Origin: Neolecta irregularis DAH-3
Taxonomy: Eukaryota > Ascomycota > Neolectomycetes > Neolectales > Neolectaceae
Length of the DNA: 51,030 nucleotides
Direction of reading: 5' to 3'
NCBI GenBank assembly: GCA_001929475.1
Contig: LXFE01000144.1
Location: forward strand, 1 to 51,030
Under the pieces are notes generated by a model. The model was given only the letters and a program-made list of their open reading frames with translations. It had not been told where the DNA came from and made no database searches. How positions within the stretch are numbered: the first letter of the stretch is position 1; each line of letters begins with the position of its first letter. The position numbers and the translations under genes are program-made. Shown here in pieces: positions 25,436-36,510 of the stretch.

Positions 25436-25985
25436 TTAACAAATAATTGAATTGACTCTTGCGCGTTCTTCAAGTGACTTTCCAGTTCCCAAGATGCTCC
25501 TCATCTGGGAAGCCTTTCGATTTGACAAGGTAAAAATTATTCCCTTTCCGGGTCTGATGGTCGCAGACTTTCTCGACATCATGCTCTGGGAACCCGTCTT
25601 GGAAATAAATCGGTGGCGGATATATGGTGGTCGATTCGGGAATAGCGTGGTGTCATTTCCTTGAAATTTCTTAAGCGACGTGTGGAACTTTGTGAAGTTT
25701 CGCATGTCCAGTGGAAGTTTTAGCTCGTGATTACCACTAGTGCCGACATGCGTTATAGGATAGGGGCCAATCCACTTTGGTATCAGCTTCTTACACGTCC
25801 CATCCTTTGCTGTAAAGTTCCGCGTCGAGAGCAGGACCAGGTCCTCTAGCTCGTACTCATTCCCTCGTTTCCGCGATTTGTAACAAAACCTCTCAGATCC
25901 GAGATAAACCAATTCTGTTGATTGGCACCCGTCCAGCATACTGAATCTAGTACGGCCAGGCCAATATCCACCCGCACCCGCCGAA
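25436..25985 (-). pseudogene. Truncated Ty3/gypsy Pol, integrase C-terminal end
   Basis: The reading frame holds YELEDLVLLSTRNF, KLIPKWIGPYPITHVG, NHELKLPLDM and FTKFHTSLKKF. This is the GPY/F module at the end of chromovirus-type integrases. A chromodomain-like tail and a stop at 25436 follow. Protease, reverse transcriptase, RNase H and the integrase core are missing: recognisable sequence stops near 25985, before the amine oxidase promoter. The copy is therefore 5'-truncated and cannot move on its own. It may or may not belong to the family of the Gag at 1496. Confidence 0.8.
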
Positions 25986-26160
25986 GATTGACCTTTAAAG
26001 AAGAGCAGGTATTTTGAGGGGGTCGCTGCTATTTCCGATTGTTTCAGCTCTGATGCGCCGGTTCCACCGGAATTCTGACTGCAACAGCATCACGTGGCTT
26101 TCCTCTGAGATCGCATTACATTAAGGCGGTCGTTGCCCCTCACACGTTCCTCTTGATAGC

Positions 26161-28314
26161 ATGGCTGCTTTTGATGCGATGTCGACTATAGTAGACTCAC
26201 TGTCAGATTTTCCTGCTTTATGTCCATTTGATCCAATCACACCATCTGAAATTAATCTTACATCTGAGATTGTCAAGGCTGAATATGCCGACGCATCTTT
26301 GATGTTCAAAACTATTTCTCTAAAGGAGCCAAATAAGGATGCTACAGTAGCTTGGTTGAAAGCTGGAAAAAAAGGACCACCTCCTCTGCGCATCTCGTTT
26401 GCCCGCTTCTACAAGAGGGGAGACCGCTCTTACCATGAAGCTGTCGTCAATCTGACACGGAGAAAGATTGTCGAAAAGATAGCTCTCCCGAGCCATTTCC
26501 ATGGAAGACTCGATATAGAAGGCATGAATCAGGCTATCGAGATCGCCCTCGCAGATCCGTTAGTTCACGCCGAGATCGAAAGACTCAATCTGCCAAAAGG
26601 ATCTAAAGTCGCCGCTGAACCCTGGATGTATGGCAGCGACCGGATTGATCCCGGTAAACTTTTATGGCAGGCATTATAAGCGTCTTATTATCCTATGCTC
26701 ACGATTTAGATGTTCTTCTACCTCCAGTTGAACGACAACCCGCAACACAATCTTTATGCCCATCCTCTTGACTTTTCATGTGTCCTCGATCAGTTTGAGG
26801 GGAAAGTACTGAAAATTGTACGCCTTCCCCTCACTGAAGAGCCAAACAGCTTTGCAAAAGACGACCAAAAGTGGGTACAGACGGAAGATTCAGAATATGC
26901 CCCGGATTTCCAGAAAGAGATGCGCACAGACGCAAAGCCAATTGTGGTGACTCAGCCGGAAGGAACGTCGTACAAGATTACTAGAAATATAGTCAAATGG
27001 CAGAAATGGGAGTTTCATTTAGGATATAACGACCGCGAGGTATGTCTACAGGGATTTCTTATTCTCATCTCATAGGGTCCTGTTCTCTATAATCTTACCT
27101 ACGGCGGCCGTCCAACCTTTTACCGTCTATCCCTTTGTGAAATGGTTGTTCCCTACGGCGATCCACGGGCCCCTTATCATCGTAAGGCAGCCTTTGATCT
27201 CGGTGATTTTGGTGCTGGACCGTGCGCAAATAATCTCCAACTTGGATGTGATTGTCTGGGCGTAATCAAATATTTCGACGGATACATCACGACGCAGGAT
27301 GGCCAGGCATTGAAGAAGGAAAATTCTGTTTGCCTTCACGAACAAGACGCTGGAATTGGGTGGAAACATACCAATTTCCGAACAGGTGCAGTTACAGTAG
27401 TCCGGAGTCGAGAGTTAGTCATCCAAACTATTCTAACCGTTGCAAATTATGAGGTTTGAATTTGCACTGATCCTACTTGACAGTATAGTATGTTTTCGCC
27501 TGGGTTCTTGATCAAGCAGCTGGGATTCATTTCGAAGTTCGGGCCACTGGAATTCTTTCAACCGTCCCAATATCAAAAGATATCAAATCAACTCCATGGG
27601 GCATCAGCGTCACTCCAGGCTGTTTTGCTCCAGTACATCAACATATCTTTTCGCTTAGAATCGACCCGGCGATAGATGGTTATGATGGAACTCATGTTTC
27701 GTACGAAGATACCCTGCCAATGCCATTGGATGAACACAATCCCTATGGTGTTGGATATGGTGTCTATAGCACAAAAATTGAAACGAGCGGATATTTCGAC
27801 ACTGACGTTTCCAAAAATCGAGTTGTAAAGATAGCCTCCAAGGATACCAAGAGCGACGTCACCGGAAAGAATAGAGCCTACAAACTTGTTCCGGCAGCTA
27901 CGCAATTGATGCTCGCGCACCCTGAATCCCTTCATCAACAACGAGCAGAGTTCGCTGACCACGCATTCTGGTATACACTTTTCCGCGAACTTTGTTAACT
28001 TTAGGGTGACCAAACATCGAGACGATGAATTATATGCTGGTTCTGACCATACAAATCAGTCGCGAGGAGGTCACGGCATCCGGTCTTGGGCCAAACGAAA
28101 TGAAGATCTCGAAGATAAGTCGGTCCTATGGCACACCTTTGGTTTCAGCCATTCTCCTCGGCTCGAAGACTTCCCAGTCATGCCTTGCGAAACTTTACGA
28201 GTTGCCTTGAAACCGAATGGCTTTTTTGATCGGAATCCACTGTTGGATGTTCCTGGAGATAACAAAGAGAAGAATGGAAGTGTTCTTTACGACCAAGCGT
28301 GTTGTGCAAAGTGA
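26161..28314 (+). CDS. Copper amine oxidase (primary amine oxidase)
   Basis: Five exons (26161-26670, 26710-27039, 27076-27453, 27489-27970, 28005-28314) give 669 residues. It oxidises primary amines to aldehydes, releasing ammonia and H2O2, using copper and topaquinone. N2/N3 domains are followed by DPWMYGSD-like EPWMYGSD. The catalytic Asp is in FDLGDFGAG (about D321). NYEY at 404-407 gives the topaquinone Tyr405. Copper ligands are HQH at 456-458 and the His in FSHSPRLEDFPVMP. Intron 1 (26671-26709) has a GC donor. Intron 3 splits NYE|Y; the longer acceptor (TATAG) is needed to keep YVFAWVLDQ. No signal peptide or clear SKL-type ending is seen (it ends CCAK). Confidence 0.92.
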
Positions 28315-28790
28315 TTCTCGTTAGATGGTATATCTTTCTTTTAATCTCTGTTGATAAGTCAAATATTTTCAAAATATTTTCATCACGATTTGAACATTCC
28401 ATTTTGACTTATAGACATTGGTGCAGAATAATCCATAATACATTTGGCTCATGTTTCACCGAATGGCTACAATCTTGGTTGGTTGTCAATTTTCCAATCT
28501 AATCTCCGGTTGAGATCACTTTCCTTCATGACATGTGTTCTGAATCTTATAATTGTGGGATGTGAAATGGTGGAACTTCGGTTTCTGCTGCAACTTTAAT
28601 AATAAAAATGCATTCTCATTACTACTACATCCGTCAAATCAAATGGTGAAGTAACTCTGTTGAGATTACTCCGAAGATCAAAGTCGGACCAACATCAACT
28701 GTCGCTATGAAATGCAAGAAGTTATTCGATATAAATTATAATTATGTAACTTTTTCACATATATGAATAATATATCTGACAATTTACGAT
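28315..28790. other. Intergenic region between convergent genes
   Basis: 476 AT-rich bases between the 3' ends of the amine oxidase and phospholipase B. It must contain both transcription ends. I see no gene or repeat. Confidence 0.4.
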
Positions 28791-30773
28791 TTAAAACAGA
28801 TTCTTGAACCATCCCCAGGCTTTGGAAGCAATGCTCTGTGTAGCTGGAGGCGGTTTTGCATTCGCGTTTTCGGCAACGATGGTCTCAGTCAATCCAGTGT
28901 TATCTGTCTTGGGCTCTGGGTGAAATCGTTCGCCAGTCTTGTAATATTTATTTGGAGGATAGGGGTCAGCATGAGCAGGTTTTGAACCGGGTGAATAACA
29001 CCATTTCTTGAATAAACTTTGGCACTCTTCTGTTTGAGGAATTCCAAGACGTTGGGAAGAACGGTAAATGGCTGCACAGGCAACGGTTTTTCCGAATTTC
29101 GGGTCGCCGGCTTGAGTCATCATGTTCCACCCATTGTCGATTGCTGCACGTACTCTGTCCTTTGAGTAAACCAGGTCAAATGTTGAATAATTTGATTGTG
29201 TGGACCAAGGAGCGTTAGGAATATTGAGGACCATCGGAACGCCCTTTTCATAGCAACCAAACAAGGCGGGCTGGGATTTATATCCATAGTCTTCGTATTC
29301 AGCCTCAGTTTCTGGGACCTTGGGATACGGCGGAAACCCTGGTCGCTGACCGCGTTGGTACGAAAATCGTCCCGATTTTCCATTTGACCAATTAATGGCT
29401 TTGTCGTCTGCATTGTTGTCGAAAGCTATGATAAAGTCTAGGCCAAGATAAAGAAGGGGCTCGACAGGAGTTCCTTTCCCTGAGATGCCGGCGTCAAAAA
29501 CTTTGAAAATGCTGGCTCCTTTGAATGGTCCTTCGTGATTCTGCATAAAGTTTGGCCACTAATTGAATTAGAAGTGATGACAAACGCTGGACTTGATACT
29601 TCAGCAACAACAACGCCGAGAGGGCCTAATACACCCAAGGCAGTTTTGATGACTGTTTTAATGATACTAGGTATGTTGAAATCATCCACACGAGTGACGA
29701 TGGCTGCAAAAACGCTTGACGAAACTCCAACAACACGCTCCAATGTATCAAAATTTACCATACAATATTTTGCATTAGAACCAAGGTATTGGGTGTCAAT
29801 TTCGACTGAGGTATCGGGATCTGTTATTCGACTGTTGAATGGATTGATGTTTATTTGATGAAGGTTAACAGGATCAAAACCGCTCTCATTGGGGATGTAA
29901 ACATCGACAACCACGTTGGGCAAGGGCATATCGTGGCTGCTGATTGCTGGTAATTCCCGGAGACTTGAAAATGTACGAGCTTTATCATTCAAGTTTTTGT
30001 AGAACTGGATAGGTCGTATACCCGCTGCCCTATGAGAGTTAGCAATGGTGTTGATCAAACACAGACGTTACCAAGGAAAATCGGTGACTGAGGGCGTGAG
30101 CCCCAAGGTAGTGAATCTCTTAATCATCTCAATTGGGCTTTTCCAATAATCCCAGTTATCTTTGAAGTCCTCATACGGCAGAATAATGTTGCGCGTATAA
30201 TCCCACAGACCGGAGCCGACCATCTCATCAATTTTACGACCTCCATCGGCAGCCCAGCTGGCAACAGTCCAGCTACCCCCGGAGAGGCCTACAGAAGCAA
30301 CAGTAACTTGCAAAAGACCGCCGGTACAAGCGGTGATACTCGTGGTCTCACGACCATCCAAAGCCTTGATCTCGCCGGCTCCAACTGTTGCAGCACGATT
30401 TCCCCCACCGCTAAAGGCCAGACCAATGAGAGGAACTGCGCTCTCTGATAGAAAATCGCTGGGATTGACATCCTTGAGCCCGGCATTTTTCAGGTAGAGT
30501 GCAAAAGCTCCAACGACCTTTTTAACTCGGTTTTGGTACCATTGCTGTTCTTGGGGACTGATGTTACTCTAGAACATTGAGCAAAGGGAACCAGGAAAGC
30601 AAATGTACGAAAGGAGTGTTTGAATACTTTGGCAAACTTCTCACCGTTGGGCAGACTTCTGATAATCGAGGCATGTATGATTCTTCAGCGACATCTCTCT
30701 TAAACAGCGAAAGGCCGTAGAAAAGATCAGCGGCAAGGGCGATAATAAGGATATTGATTGAGAGATAACGCAT
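28791..30773 (-). CDS. Secreted phospholipase B / lysophospholipase
   Basis: Four exons (30773-30609, 30568-30072, 30029-29600, 29558-28791; introns 40, 42, 41 nt) give 619 residues. The enzyme removes acyl chains from phospholipids and lysophospholipids at the cell surface or outside. A signal peptide (about residues 1-20, then a KR that could be a processing site) precedes YMPRLSEVCP. The cPLA2-like catalytic part has FSGGGNRA, the nucleophile in GLSGGSW near residue 150, and the Asp in IIAFDNNAD (family consensus A-V-D). C-terminal cysteines FGC, VACAAI, ECQ and WCYSPG match the family. The expected GPI tail is absent: it ends in a proline/alanine-rich stretch and WGWFKNLF. A TATAAAAG box (30835-30842) lies 62 bases upstream. 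Confidence 0.9.
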
Positions 30774-30834
30774 GTCTGGCCGGTGTATACGGAAGACAAG
30801 TTGTGAAATAGGGATAGCGACAAGATGCGGGCAT

Positions 30835-30842
30835 CTTTTATA
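30835..30842 (-). promoter_or_regulatory. TATA box of the phospholipase B gene
   Basis: TATAAAAG on the minus strand, about 62 bases before the start codon at 30773, at a normal distance for a fungal core promoter. Confidence 0.5.
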
Positions 30843-31163
30843 TCGATAGGCAATCTCCCCAAAGCGTTTCTTGGTATATTCAAAGCCGCAAATGGATGGA
30901 GATGACAAGTTTTCAATCCTTAGGACGCGTGGTAGCTCTGATATCCTGAGGCCCCTTTGCGCGTTGCATTCGGTGGAAGCGTCACGGAATTGGTAAGTGG
31001 TGCGGGAATATTTCCGCTTGCGGGCACTTTCCGCTTTTGGAGACGCTGCCGCATTGGGATGGCTCATCGTCAGAATAGCAAGCAACTGATCGATCTGAAT
31101 CAAGGCCGAACTGGCGAGAATGAAAGACGGTGGGTGGTACAGAACAATACAATTCTTCAGAAA

Positions 31164-32081
31164 CTACTCTTCATACACCGGATCCTTGAAGTTTTCCTCA
31201 GGAATTCCCTCACCAGCTGTGCCATCTCCCTTGTAAGCATCTAATAACGAATCTTTCCCTTCCATTCCATATCCTGCATCCAGAATCTTGCCTTTTGCAC
31301 CCAAGCCTTCCTCTTTATTCAAAGCATTCTCACTGTTCGAGAGTTTCTTCTCTTTGTTCAAGTCATTCTCGCCATCCAAGTCCTTGGCCTTATCCAAGCT
31401 CTTGTCCTTGGTCTCCTTATTCAAATTATCGCCATTCGTCTCATTGCCAATAATCAATTCTGCGTTATTGTGGTCTTTTTCCATCCCTTCCACGGGTTGT
31501 TCACCTGCAGTGTCGAAAAGAGCCTTCTCCCATGCTCCAACAGTCTCGAGTACCTTCTCTAGTTGCGTATCACTATGTTGTGCCAATGTTTCGCTGAGAT
31601 TGACCTCCAATTCATACATAGATTCGCACTCTGGGAACTCTGGGATGACTCCACGAATCACCTTAGCAAGGTTTGCAATGCGATCTTCCTCGATTTCGAG
31701 TTCTGATATTTTTTCGATTATCGAAGCTAATGTCTCGCCTTCTAGGCCCGCCTCTTTGAAAGACCCCTTCTCCTCTTGAAATACGGCCTCAATTAATGCC
31801 TTCTCGGTTACCTCTGATGAACCTTGAGAGAGTTTGTCCGAGGAATTTGCAGTATCGGAGCCAGCGGGGGTTGATTTCTCTGACGATCCTTGAGAAAGCT
31901 TATCTGAGGGATTTGCAGAATCATAGCCAGCCAGAGTAGATTTCTCTGACGAACCTTGAGAGAGTTTATCTGAGGGATTTGCAGTACCATAGCCAGCTGG
32001 TGCTGAATCATCAGATAAATGTCTTGGTGCTGGAACAGCAAAGATAACAGCAGTGAGGAGAGCGAATGAAACGACTTTCAT
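31164..32081 (-). CDS. Secreted acidic protein with 22-residue tandem repeats
   Basis: A single exon of 305 residues. Residues 1-16 are a signal peptide (MKVVSFALLTAVIFAV). Residues ~26-92 hold three repeats of 22 residues with core ANPSDKLSQGSSEKS and a leading (A/T)(P/L)AG(Y/S). The third repeat is diverged. A predicted helical middle (about 95-200) has E-rich segments. Residues ~205-270 carry imperfect N-K-E/L-D-K motifs and look disordered. There are almost no cysteines (one seen, in EFPECES) and no GPI signal, so it is probably secreted free. No known domain is recognised. A TATAAAC box lies about 35 bases upstream (32116-32122). It could be a structural, adhesive or host-directed protein. 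Confidence 0.75.
   Translation of the reverse strand: MKVVSFALLTAVIFAVPAPRHLSDDSAPAGYGTANPSDKLSQGSSEKSTLAGYDSANPSDKLSQGSSEKSTPAGSDTANSSDKLSQGSSEVTEKALIEAVFQEEKGSFKEAGLEGETLASIIEKISELEIEEDRIANLAKVIRGVIPEFPECESMYELEVNLSETLAQHSDTQLEKVLETVGAWEKALFDTAGEQPVEGMEKDHNNAELIIGNETNGDNLNKETKDKSLDKAKDLDGENDLNKEKKLSNSENALNKEEGLGAKGKILDAGYGMEGKDSLLDAYKGDGTAGEGIPEENFKDPVYEE
31811..32008 (-). repeat. 66-bp in-frame tandem repeat, three units
   Basis: Each unit encodes 22 residues of the secreted protein at 31164-32081. Units 1 and 2 are nearly identical at the DNA level; unit 3 differs more. This pattern fits slippage or unequal crossing-over. Confidence 0.85.
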
Positions 32082-32115
32082 TTAATTTTTCTGCTTAGAA
32101 CGGATATCTGAAGAT

Positions 32116-32122
32116 GTTTATA
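32116..32122 (-). promoter_or_regulatory. TATA box of the secreted repeat-protein gene
   Basis: TATAAAC on the minus strand, about 35 bases before the start codon at 32081. Confidence 0.45.
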
Positions 32123-33252
32123 GGACACACCTAGATCCGCTTCCGGAAAGTGTCCGTATCCGGGTCGAGAGTATGTGAAGTTGCTCGAGCTCATTTTGAG
32201 ACTTTTTCCCAAATAAGAAATCGTACCAACTGCGATGACTCCTGTTGTACTCCACTCAAAAGAAATCGACCGGTTGGTATGTACGTGTAAGTGTTGGAGC
32301 TCCAGTACAATAAGATCAGGTTATATTTCCTTAATCTAAGCTTGTAGGCGTGTGAGCTTAGACTAATAAGATATGTGAGCGTAGCCTTTATATACCTTTC
32401 TATCTAATGTCCCTTATTTCTTTGTATTGGTATGGGTATATCCACGTAATACCCCGGCATACCTTACAGTACGAGTAGCTGGTATGAATAAATGGCTGGC
32501 CATTCCCATCCCGGGAATTTCACACGAGCGATTATTAGAAATGAGAATTAAATTACCCATCCTTGAGAAGCTTAGCATCGTGGGGAATTAAAGGCGAAGA
32601 TCTCAAGTAAACGCCCAAATCGGTAGAATGTAGGTCTGATGAATCATATAGCTTCTCAAATGACATCTTGGCATCTTGACTCACGAACAAGCCTCCTTAA
32701 ATATTAATCCTGCAAAAAGAGACGCAGTTGTTGAGAAAGGTTTTTTTGGGAATATCCTATCATAATCTTTCCACCAGGTATTGATTTCGTAATAAGTTTG
32801 TCTCTTAAACTACACTAGATATACCGCCTTCCTCTTTTGGCAATAGGTACTAGGTCTTCCGGAGATCCTGGAACTCGGAGCATGAGTGCTAAAGATGTGC
32901 GCTCAAAGACCAAGGCGCCCTTTTATATCACAAGTGTACCAAGGAAGGGACAAGAAAAGTACAAGTGCATATTCTACGTCAGGGTCTTATAGCCAAAGAT
33001 CACTGCTCAAGTTTATGAATGGCCCAAGCTAATGTTTAACCGTGGACATGCCGTTGGGTTGTTTGATAGCTCCTCCCATGAAGGTAGGCAGGCGGATATT
33101 CGGGAACGTTATAGTAATGGTTCTCGGATTGATTCAATCGAACATTATTAGTATTCGTAGTATCGGAAAGAAGAAAACAAGATCCTTTTCGTGCATATCG
33201 CCAAATTCTTTAACATGAATCTTCCCCTTTTGTCCCAAAGGTGGAGTCAGAA
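32123..33252. other. Long intergenic region
   Basis: About 1.1 kb without a supportable gene. Near 32340-32420 there are two similar GTGAGC(T/G)TAG blocks and a TATATAC box, possibly an old LTR, but no second copy was found in the window. Confidence 0.3.
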
Positions 33253-33854
33253 TCATGTCCTCCTCCACTTTGACTGGGGCTGTTCGCCGTCCTCTTCTTC
33301 TACATCATCAAATTGATTGTTCGTAGTAATCCACTCAGCTGAATCGCTCTCCACGCGGTAGTTGTCGTCTTCTTGCGGGTCGGGATGTAGAGCGGCACAC
33401 GCACACAAGGCGTCATAGATCCGGTCGACGTCTTCATAAGACTAGAATTGTAGGGGGATGAGTACCACTTCCCCCTTTCGGCGTAATTGTCACTTCGACG
33501 AAATTTTCTTCCTCTTCCTCGCCGGCAATCTGGAGGTACACATGGCGTTCTGGAGAGGGGGCGATGGCATGGAGGGTGATGTCCCGATAAATGATCTCGA
33601 CACCCGAGTCACCAGACCATAGGATCAGCGTTCTAGAACTCAATCGTCGCTTTGACACAGACGTACTTTGAGGTCACGTAGACGGTGTGCAAGCCAGTCT
33701 TTAGCAATGGAAAGTCTGCCGGGGCAACAGCGATGTGAGCTTCGGTCTGGCAATGCAGCACTGCAGGTGCATTCGCAAAGGACGCCGGCGTGGCTGCCTG
33801 GCAATCTTCGAGGGATATAAAATCTGCTGGAGGTGCAGAAACGGGCGCGAACAT
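33253..33854 (-). CDS. LOT5: pICln / Lot5-family protein
   Basis: Three exons (33854-33667, 33632-33466, 33431-33253; both introns 34 nt) give 177 residues. The PH-like fold is seen in TVYVTSKTLILWS...I(Y)RDITLHAIAPSPERHVYLQI, matching pICln. This is followed by an acidic loop (EEEEE) and a C-terminal helix DRIYDALCACAALHPDP. A second acidic stretch (DDVEEEDGE) and a basic end complete it. In animals pICln chaperones Sm proteins during snRNP assembly; yeast Lot5 is the related protein. A Sm gene (SmB) is 10 kb away, but that is no evidence of linkage. The donor of intron 2 could also be 3 bases earlier. The gene is GC-rich compared with its flanks. It diverges from the alpha/beta hydrolase gene. 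Confidence 0.8.
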
Positions 33855-34849
33855 TTTTTGCGTAGCCTCGAAACCGCACACCAAATTCCAAAGTGCAGGT
33901 CACTCTCGCACGTGATCTAACCGCCTTAAGCCGATGTTTTCGATCATTTACCTGTATGAACTTCAGCTCCAGCTCTAAAGCACAGCATATCTGATGCTCA
34001 GGAAAGTCCGAGAAAAGCAGGATTGTTAGGGTCAAATACATAGCTACGTACCCCCTGGTCTTGCCTAGCTATTCCTATTCCAGGTAGGAAGGTGGAGAAT
34101 AGTCTACTATGCCATATGACTGATTATCCAATTCGTTTCAAAGGATTGGCGGAATGTATTGAGCCAAGAGGTTTCGTCGTGCATTCAAAATATTAAGATT
34201 CTGGCGGTCTCGATGCAGAGTAGCAAAAACAGCGATGTATTCGAATTCACTCATGAGCAGACACATATATTTGCCAGCGTACCGAGTTGATAGTGCTAAC
34301 ATGTGGTTAATGCATTCCCTGGCAATTGATCTGGTGACGTTCCCGTACAAGCAGGGGTGTGGAAACTTTCCAACAACCCGCTTAAAAAGCACCACTAGGA
34401 AGCTCCAGTTGCACAATCCCCTACGATGCTCGAAAGACTTTTCATTAATATTTCTTGACAACCGTTGGTCTGGATGACGACATTATAAGACAACTCGAAA
34501 ATAATAGTTTCCAACTTTCTTTGTAATCAAAGCGGCTGATCAGCACTTATAACAGACCCTAGACATTCTTTTTTTCCGAAATCAGTATTGCAAAAGTAGT
34601 AAGCGCATCTGTTCATTGATCTAATATCCGCTTACTGACGAAGCAGGAAATCAAATTTCCTGTCACAGCTCTCTGATCCCAAGACAAACAGAGACTACTA
34701 GGCGAACCTCGAGTGCAAATCTGGAGCAGCCAAGGGGTTGTTGCAATTAGACCGACCCCAACCACCAGACTTCGCCGATCATCCTTTGCACTCCTTTTTT
34801 CTTTGTTTTATCTCATACACTGTCGGTGTCGAAATATCGTCCAATAATT
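33855..34849. other. Divergent intergenic region
   Basis: About 1 kb between the pICln and hydrolase start codons. The frames in it are not protein-like. It includes AT-rich DNA and presumably both promoters. No clear TATA box. Confidence 0.35.
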
Positions 34850-36510
34850 ATGCCCCGCCACTGTCACGTACCCAGCGCTGCTCAACCCGACTTTGTCGAT
34901 TCCCTGGCTACTTCTCTAGACATGATACCGAGACCAACATACAACTTTGAACGGATCAGTCAGATCCCTGCCCACACGATATGCGAGGAAGAAGCCGAGT
35001 CACCAGTTATACCCCCGAGGAAAAGATTATCGTATCGTACAGAAATCCCTGGATATATCCAAGAATTCATCTCCCGTGACTCAGATCGGTGTGATTCAAA
35101 AAAGTCTGTCGCGAGTAGAGTGACTAGTACGCCGTCCTTTGAATTCGATCATCTGGAAATGAGAGAAACGACAGTTGGCATCAACAGAAATGTGTCCACC
35201 GCAAGATCTGAACCCGCTGAGCGGAGATCCATGTATGAATTTGCACATTCGGTATCTCAGAATTTTCGGCAAGATCGGTTCTCTTTGGGAGATACTGCTT
35301 CGTCTTCAATTAATACGGCGTCTTTATCTCGACGGAATCAAAAGATACCACTGTCGCCCGCTCCTAAATTTAATATTAAACGAAAACCTGTCCCAATAAA
35401 TCTTGAAATTTCGCCAAGGCCAAGTCAAAGGTTTCCGTCGCCGGAATTTCCGTTGACGATTTCGACCCGTGATAGATTTGACACTGACAAGATCGTTATT
35501 ACTGATGCAATTGCAGCATATCTCTCTAGCCCAAAATTAACCCAGAGGATCCGATTAAGCAGTGGGCGAGTCATAAGCTTTAGTTCTGTCGGCGATCCAG
35601 CTGGATTCCCGGTTTTCTGCTTTCTGGGGATGGGAGTTACTAGATTAATGGCTGGTATGATCTTATAATTGTGCTTCGCATCAATTGACAGGCAGCTTTT
35701 TGGGATGAGCTTGCTGCAAGTCTTCATTTACGTATTATCTGCCCAGATCGTCCTGGTGTGGGGCTGTCAGATCCAGTACCGCCTAGTGAAAGCACAGTTC
35801 TTTCATGGCCTGGTAATTTACCTCCTCAAAACTTGAAACTGATGGATTGGCGATATCAAAGAGATATGTCAAGCTCTCAACATCACTCGTTTCTCTCTAA
35901 TGGCTCATTCCCTGGGTTGTGTAAGTATTTATCTTCTCATTATCATGAACTGAAAGTAAAGGCTTATGCCCTCGCAACAGCTTTACTTCTCCCTCACTTT
36001 ATTATTGGGTCAATTCATCTCCTCGCTCCTTTCATCCCAACTACCCAAATAAAAATTTGCAAAAACCACGGTTCCAAACAACCGAATAACATAACATCAT
36101 TACCTACTTCCCAAAAACTTTTGTCGTTCCTACCTACACCGATACTTCGAGCTGCGAATAGTTTGCTAGGTCCTAATACGAATCCTTCGTCAGGAACTTC
36201 AGATGAATTGAACACGGCTATTTGGAATGCGGCAACTTGTACAAATACGACTTCCGATCTTTTGACAGTTCTCGAAAAGCCTCATCCCTTGGGGTTTCGG
36301 TATATCGACATCGACGCCCCTTGTATATTTTACGGCGGAACAAAAGACACCAAGATCCCCATCGAACGGATTAAATGGATGGGAGAACGAATGAAGGACT
36401 GTAGTGTTCGTGTTCTTAATGGACTGGGACATTCACTTTTGAGTAATGCAAGGGTTTTGGGAGAGGTCCTTGAAGGAATCAGAGATGAGAGCAGAATCGG
36501 GGGTTTGTGA
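34850..36510 (+). CDS. Alpha/beta hydrolase with long disordered N-terminus
   Basis: Four exons (34850-35654, 35696-35812, 35862-35920, 35962-36510; introns 41, 49, 41 nt) give 509 residues. Residues 1-230 are polar, rich in Ser/Arg/Pro and probably disordered. The hydrolase fold follows. Strand RVISFSSVGDP leads to the oxyanion region FLGMG, then ICPDRPGVGLSD. The nucleophile elbow is MAHSLGCAYALA. The Asp is probably in the APCIFYGGTKD strand and the catalytic His in NGLGHSLL. Splicing restores M-A|AFWDELAASL and HSLGC|AYALATALLLPH. The substrate is unknown. A TTTTC repeat lies just after the stop (36524-36540). Confidence 0.85.

Larger units (their letters stand above)
25038..25990 (-). 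mobile_element. 5'-truncated Ty3/gypsy LTR retrotransposon
   Basis: In transposon order it contains the integrase C-terminus, a short untranslated spacer, the polypurine tract and a full 3' LTR. The 5' break lies about 170 bases upstream of the copper amine oxidase start codon, so the remnant may sit in that gene's promoter. Confidence 0.75.

Noticed and set aside
27454..27483. A 30-nt intron in the amine oxidase ending at CAG 27483
   Set aside because: It would give YSMFSPG instead of the conserved YVFAW after NYE. The acceptor five bases later (27488) restores the family sequence, giving a 35-nt intron.
33640..34041. 133-codon minus-strand frame overlapping pICln
   Set aside because: It is the wrong frame of the pICln exons; the pICln frame gives conserved sequence across two introns.
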